Positions 63,701 to 64,000 of a stretch of DNA of 64,000 bases are shown piece after piece. The notes under the pieces were generated by a model. The model saw only the letters and a list, made by a program, of their open reading frames with translations, ran no database searches and was not told where the DNA came from. Positions within the stretch are counted from its first letter, which is position 1. The number at the start of each line of letters is the position of its first letter. The position numbers and the translations under genes are program-made. The stretch comes from Conchocele bisecta (taxonomy: Eukaryota > Mollusca > Bivalvia > Lucinida > Thyasiridae). The stretch covers positions 60,833,530 through 60,897,529 of the forward strand of contig CM055279.1 in the NCBI GenBank assembly GCA_029237695.1. The letters are read 5' to 3'.

Positions 63701-64000
63701 TTATGTATGTATTCCGTCTGGTAACACGCGTCTTTTATCGTAGTACGCCGAGAGTCCTAATTTGTGTTCACAGTACGTTTTCATAACGCCGTCTCTCATT
63801 TTGAATCCTCTATTTGCTGCTACATCTATAATGTGTTTTCCATCTTCTGTAGTTTCACTTAGTGCTCGTTTATATCTATCCCAATTTAAATTGTTAGTTC
63901 TCTTGGACATTCCTTTCGCAGAGTTTTTATTTATGGAATTAAATTTGTCTACAAAATAACACTTACTAGATAACGCTATCGCCCTATCTCCGCTAAATTC
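63701..64000 (-). CDS. PolB: PolB of E2, C-terminal part (cut by window edge)
   Basis: 100 codons, open to the window end: ALSSKCYFVDKFNSINK, KGMSKRTNNLNWDRYKRALS and GVMKTYCEHKLGLSAYYDKR. It matches the C-terminus of the E1 polymerase but is more diverged than the neighbouring genes: I count 38 identities over about 52 aligned residues, plus an 8-10-residue length difference. The catalytic motifs lie beyond the window. Its place next to integrase differs from E1. Confidence 0.85.
   Translation of the reverse strand, partial: EFSGDRAIALSSKCYFVDKFNSINKNSAKGMSKRTNNLNWDRYKRALSETTEDGKHIIDVAANRGFKMRDGVMKTYCEHKLGLSAYYDKRRVLPDGIHT

Larger units (their letters stand above)
55159..64000. mobile_element. 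Polinton element E2, left part (continues beyond the window)
   Basis: The left end AGTAGTATATAGGGAGTCAA is the same terminal word as E1. The genes are collinear with E1 but inverted relative to it: fibre (-), penton-like (-), large virion-type (+), coiled-coil (-), MCP (+), ATPase (+), 77-residue (+), membrane (+), 115-residue (+) and integrase (+). Then comes PolB (-) tail to tail with integrase, unlike E1. The 77-residue proteins are 70/77 identical between the two elements. The right end is outside the window. Confidence 0.9.

Noticed and set aside
63690..63701. A third Polinton starting between integrase and PolB of E2
   Set aside because: Only 14 bp separate the two stop codons and no AGTAGTATATAGGG end is present; kept only as an alternative to test.

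Overview
The window looks like nuclear DNA of an invertebrate, most likely a bivalve mollusc. The evidence is the AT-rich, gene-poor sequence, a tRNA-derived SINE with an animal-type conserved 3' part, a mollusc-like SINE ending in an AACAAACAAACA tail, and dispersed inverted repeats carrying GATCTACACTGG-type words that I associate from memory with clam genomes. I see no intact host gene, no rRNA or tRNA gene and no CRISPR array. The only host-type coding trace is a decayed C2H2 zinc-finger fragment (53.3-53.8 kb).

From 1 to 34 kb the window is a mosaic of repeats: a TTAA-flanked MITE family, several other hairpin MITEs, SINEs, four minisatellites (unit lengths about 65, 55-61, 59-80 and 159 bp), a near-perfect 167-bp palindrome, a 1.4-kb array of inverted repeats built on ACGGA words, and a foldback element whose arms are arrays of a 20-bp unit (30.6-32.3 kb). 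A minus-strand non-LTR retrotransposon of the CR1/jockey type lies at 17.7-21.1 kb. It carries a 2A-like ribosome-skipping motif just before its endonuclease.

The core of the window is two Polinton (Maverick) elements, virus-like DNA transposons. E1 (34,380-51,018) is complete end to end, with 158-bp terminal inverted repeats and a decayed 6-bp target duplication. It sits inside an ACGGA-type repeat whose uninterrupted relative is at 28.5-28.7 kb. From left to right it has: integrase (-), a 115-residue protein (-), a two-helix membrane protein (-), a 77-residue protein (-), a basic protein (-), a 109-residue protein (-), packaging ATPase (-), major capsid protein (-), a long coiled-coil/membrane protein (+), a large virion-type protein (-), a penton-like minor capsid candidate (+), a fibre-like protein (+), a membrane protein (+) and protein-primed-type DNA polymerase B (-). 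E2 starts at 55,159 in the opposite orientation and runs off the window. It has the same gene set, but its fibre gene is cut short at the terminal repeat, about 1.4 kb between ATPase and basic protein is missing, and polymerase B lies tail to tail with integrase instead of beside the fibre side. Both copies are fossils: most genes carry stops or frameshifts, although the 77-residue gene is intact in both, and the large virion-type gene of E2 and the fibre gene of E1 have long open frames.

The most unusual signal is a set of short palindromes, CCAATCNCGATTGG and TCAACASTGTTGA, scattered through the accessory genes of both Polintons. At several sites one copy has the palindrome and the other does not, often with lengths that keep the reading frame. 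The result is the same short peptide (Pro-Ile-Glu/Ser-Ile-Gly) in unrelated proteins. I did not see them in integrase, polymerase, major capsid or penton-like genes, nor in the host repeats. This resembles a proliferating micro-palindrome within a virus-like element and is the best candidate for something undescribed.
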